Shown here: positions 4,405 through 5,595 of the stretch, piece by piece
How the letters are laid out: the number at the start of each line of letters is the position of its first letter
How positions within the stretch are numbered: position 1 is the stretch's first letter
Source of the DNA: Candidatus Syntropharchaeum sp.
GTDB lineage: Archaea > Halobacteriota > Syntropharchaeia > Alkanophagales > Methanospirareceae
Assembly (NCBI GenBank): GCA_016782355.1
Contig: JADHYP010000094.1
Coordinates: forward strand, 1 to 5,595
DNA length: 5,595 nt
Direction: 5' to 3'
Made by a program: the position numbers and the translations under genes
The notes under the pieces: generated by a model
The model's database searches: none
The model's input: the letters and a program-made list of their open reading frames with translations, nothing else
What the model was told of the DNA's origin: nothing

Positions 4405-4887
4405 ATGAACGTCGTTGAAGTTCTGATAGAAGCGGGGAAAGCGAGTCCGGGACCGCCTTTGGGTCCTGCCTTAGGTCCGCTTGGTGTAAATATAAAGGAA
4501 GTGGTGAGCACTGTAAACGAGCTTACGAAGGGCTATGAAGGAATGGAAGTCCCGGTGAAGATAACCGTTGATGCCGGAAAGGTGGACGTAACGGTAGGCG
4601 TGCCGCCGACGTCAGCATTGATAAAGAAAGAATTAGGGATTGAGAAGGCAAAAACTGACTCCGCAACCGATTACATCGGGGATATATCATTAGAACAAAT
4701 AAAAGAGATAGCGAAGAAGAAGAAAGGAGAAATGCTATCCTCTTCGTTAAAAAACGCTATTAAAGAGATAATAGGCACTTGCGTTTCAATGCATTTGCGG
4801 GTGGAAGGTAAAGATGCGAAAGAGATACAGAAGGATATAGAAGAGGGCAAGTATGACGAGGTGATACTAGGGAATGATGGAAGCTGA
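4405..4887 (+). CDS. rpl11: Large-subunit ribosomal protein uL11
   Basis: A 160-residue protein of the archaeal uL11 type, which binds the GTPase-associated region of 23S rRNA and forms the base of the ribosomal stalk with uL10. The N-terminal domain shows the diagnostic proline-rich motif PGPPLGPALGPLGVN (15-29), used in factor-dependent GTP hydrolysis. VPPTSALIKKELG (about 76-88) starts the linker to the C-terminal RNA-binding domain. The C-terminal extension with KDIEEGKYDEV is typical of Archaea. Start: ATG at 4405, preceded by GAAGGGG a few bases upstream. It is first in the operon; its last 14 nt overlap the start of uL1, indicating translational coupling. Complete, with no unusual features. 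Confidence 0.97.
   Translation: MNVVEVLIEAGKASPGPPLGPALGPLGVNIKEVVSTVNELTKGYEGMEVPVKITVDAGKVDVTVGVPPTSALIKKELGIEKAKTDSATDYIGDISLEQIKEIAKKKKGEMLSSSLKNAIKEIIGTCVSMHLRVEGKDAKEIQKDIEEGKYDEVILGNDGS
4858..4864 (+). promoter_or_regulatory. Shine-Dalgarno for uL1 inside uL11
   Basis: GAGGTGA lies 9 nt before the ATG at 4874 and 12 nt before the second ATG at 4877. The spacing favours 4874, which is why the first of the two tandem ATG codons was used. Confidence 0.7.
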
Positions 4888-5500
4888 AGAGATAGTAGGA
4901 GCTGTGGAAAAGGTATTGAGCTCGAAAGAGCGAGGATTCGTTGAGAGTGTGGACCTCTGCATAAATTTGAAGAACATAGACCTGAAACAGCCGAAGAGCA
5001 GGGTAAACGTGGACGTAGTGTTACCAAAGAAGTTCAGGGAGCCGAGGATTGGCGTTTTTGCTTCCGGTGAGATAGCGATGAAAGCGAAAGAGGCAGGTGC
5101 CGAGGTGATAGACCCGGAAGAGCTAAAGCGGATGGATAAGAAAAAAGCAAGAGAGCTGGTGAATAAATACGATTATTTCGTTGCCGATGCCGCTCTTATG
5201 GCGCTTGTGGGTAGGGGCTTGGGCACTATTTTAGGTCCGAGGGGTAAGATGCCGGAACCTATTCCGCCGGGGGCTGACCCTGCGCAGATATTGTCGCGAT
5301 TGGAGAAAATCGCCCGGGTAAGGTCGAAGACCACAATGCTATGGGTGAACATAGGTCGTAAGGACATGGATGCGAAGGACATAGCAGCGAATGCCGCAGC
5401 GGTGATAAAAGCGATAGAATCGCGTTTGGAGCGTGGCTGGCAGAATATAGATTCTATATACATGAAAACAACAATGGGGCATACGGTGAAGGTAGCGTAA
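4874..5500 (+). CDS. rpl1: Large-subunit ribosomal protein uL1
   Basis: A 208-residue uL1 protein that builds the mobile L1 stalk of the large subunit and assists release of deacylated tRNA from the E site. Characteristic segments are KNIDLKQPKSRVNVDVVLP (33-51), the hallmark VGRGLGTILGPRGKMPEP (112-129), and the C-terminal IYMKTTMGHTVKV (195-207). Length is normal for Archaea (about 210-220). Two tandem ATG codons begin the gene; the Shine-Dalgarno supports the first. It overlaps uL11 by 14 nt and uL10 by one base (TAATG), so the three genes are surely co-translated. In Methanococcus, L1 represses its own operon by binding the mRNA near the start of the L1 gene; whether this holds here is inference. 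Confidence 0.97.
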   Translation: MMEAEEIVGAVEKVLSSKERGFVESVDLCINLKNIDLKQPKSRVNVDVVLPKKFREPRIGVFASGEIAMKAKEAGAEVIDPEELKRMDKKKARELVNKYDYFVADAALMALVGRGLGTILGPRGKMPEPIPPGADPAQILSRLEKIARVRSKTTMLWVNIGRKDMDAKDIAANAAAVIKAIESRLERGWQNIDSIYMKTTMGHTVKVA

Positions 5501-5595
5501 TGAAAAAGAGGGTGAAGCGAGCAAAGGAATGGAGGAAGGAGCAGGTCGCGGCGATAAATGATTTGATTGGCGAATATAATACGGTAGGCATAGCA
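5500..5595 (+). CDS. rpl10: Ribosomal stalk protein uL10 (P0), 5' part only
   Basis: Only the first 32 codons are in the window, and the frame is open to the right edge. The start KKRVKRAKEWRKEQVAAIN followed by DLIGEYNTVGIA matches the archaeal uL10/P0 N-terminus, where the W-K/R-x-E motif and a Y-x-x-V-G-I/V segment begin the rRNA-binding domain. The order uL11-uL1-uL10 supports the call. uL10 anchors the L12 dimers on the stalk; the L12 gene is expected next, outside the window. Start ATG shares a base with the uL1 stop, with GGTGA 10 nt upstream as a possible ribosome binding site. Confidence 0.9.
   Translation, partial: MKKRVKRAKEWRKEQVAAINDLIGEYNTVGIA

Overview
This window looks like chromosomal DNA of a euryarchaeal-type archaeon. 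Every informational gene is of the archaeal/eukaryotic kind: Gar1, a TFIIB homologue, FEN-1, a TRAM protein, and archaeal uL11, uL1 and uL10. Promoter-like sequences are AT-rich TATA boxes about 25-30 nt from the inferred starts, and the tRNA gene does not encode its CCA end. A dicluster ferredoxin of the type common in anaerobic archaea, together with the moderate GC content, suggests a methanogen-like or ANME-like anaerobe. That lineage guess is inference, not something the sequence proves.

Layout. Positions 84-404 (minus) encode a small 2[4Fe-4S] ferredoxin-like protein, divergent from a plus-strand cluster of gar1 (494-760), a TFB gene (795-1502) and hisA (1492-2232). A tRNA-Asn(GTT) gene (2248-2320, minus) converges on hisA. 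A perfect 12-bp hairpin with a T-rich tail (2361-2406) separates the tRNA from a minus-strand TRAM-domain gene (2438-2656). A poor region of 563 bp (2657-3219) follows. It holds an orphan TATA box, 10-bp tandem repeats with an imperfect inverted counterpart, and a 56-codon ORF that resembles the N-terminal half of a CxxC protein. FEN-1 (3220-4212, minus) comes next, then an intergenic region with two small perfect hairpins. Last is the plus-strand ribosomal stalk operon uL11-uL1-uL10, whose genes overlap; uL10 runs off the right edge.

How the genes fit together. Most of the window is core information processing: pseudouridylation/rRNA maturation (Gar1), transcription initiation (TFB), RNA chaperoning (TRAM), DNA replication and repair (FEN-1) and the ribosomal stalk/L1 stalk. 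HisA is the one biosynthetic enzyme and is apparently co-transcribed with TFB through an 11-nt overlap.

The most notable observation is that the TFB has only 235 residues. It keeps both cyclin-like core repeats but lacks the N-terminal zinc ribbon and B-reader, and an in-frame stop plus the adjacent gar1 leave no room for them upstream. The second is the truncated CxxC ORF lying directly beside repeat DNA. No CRISPR array, complete insertion sequence or phage module was seen.
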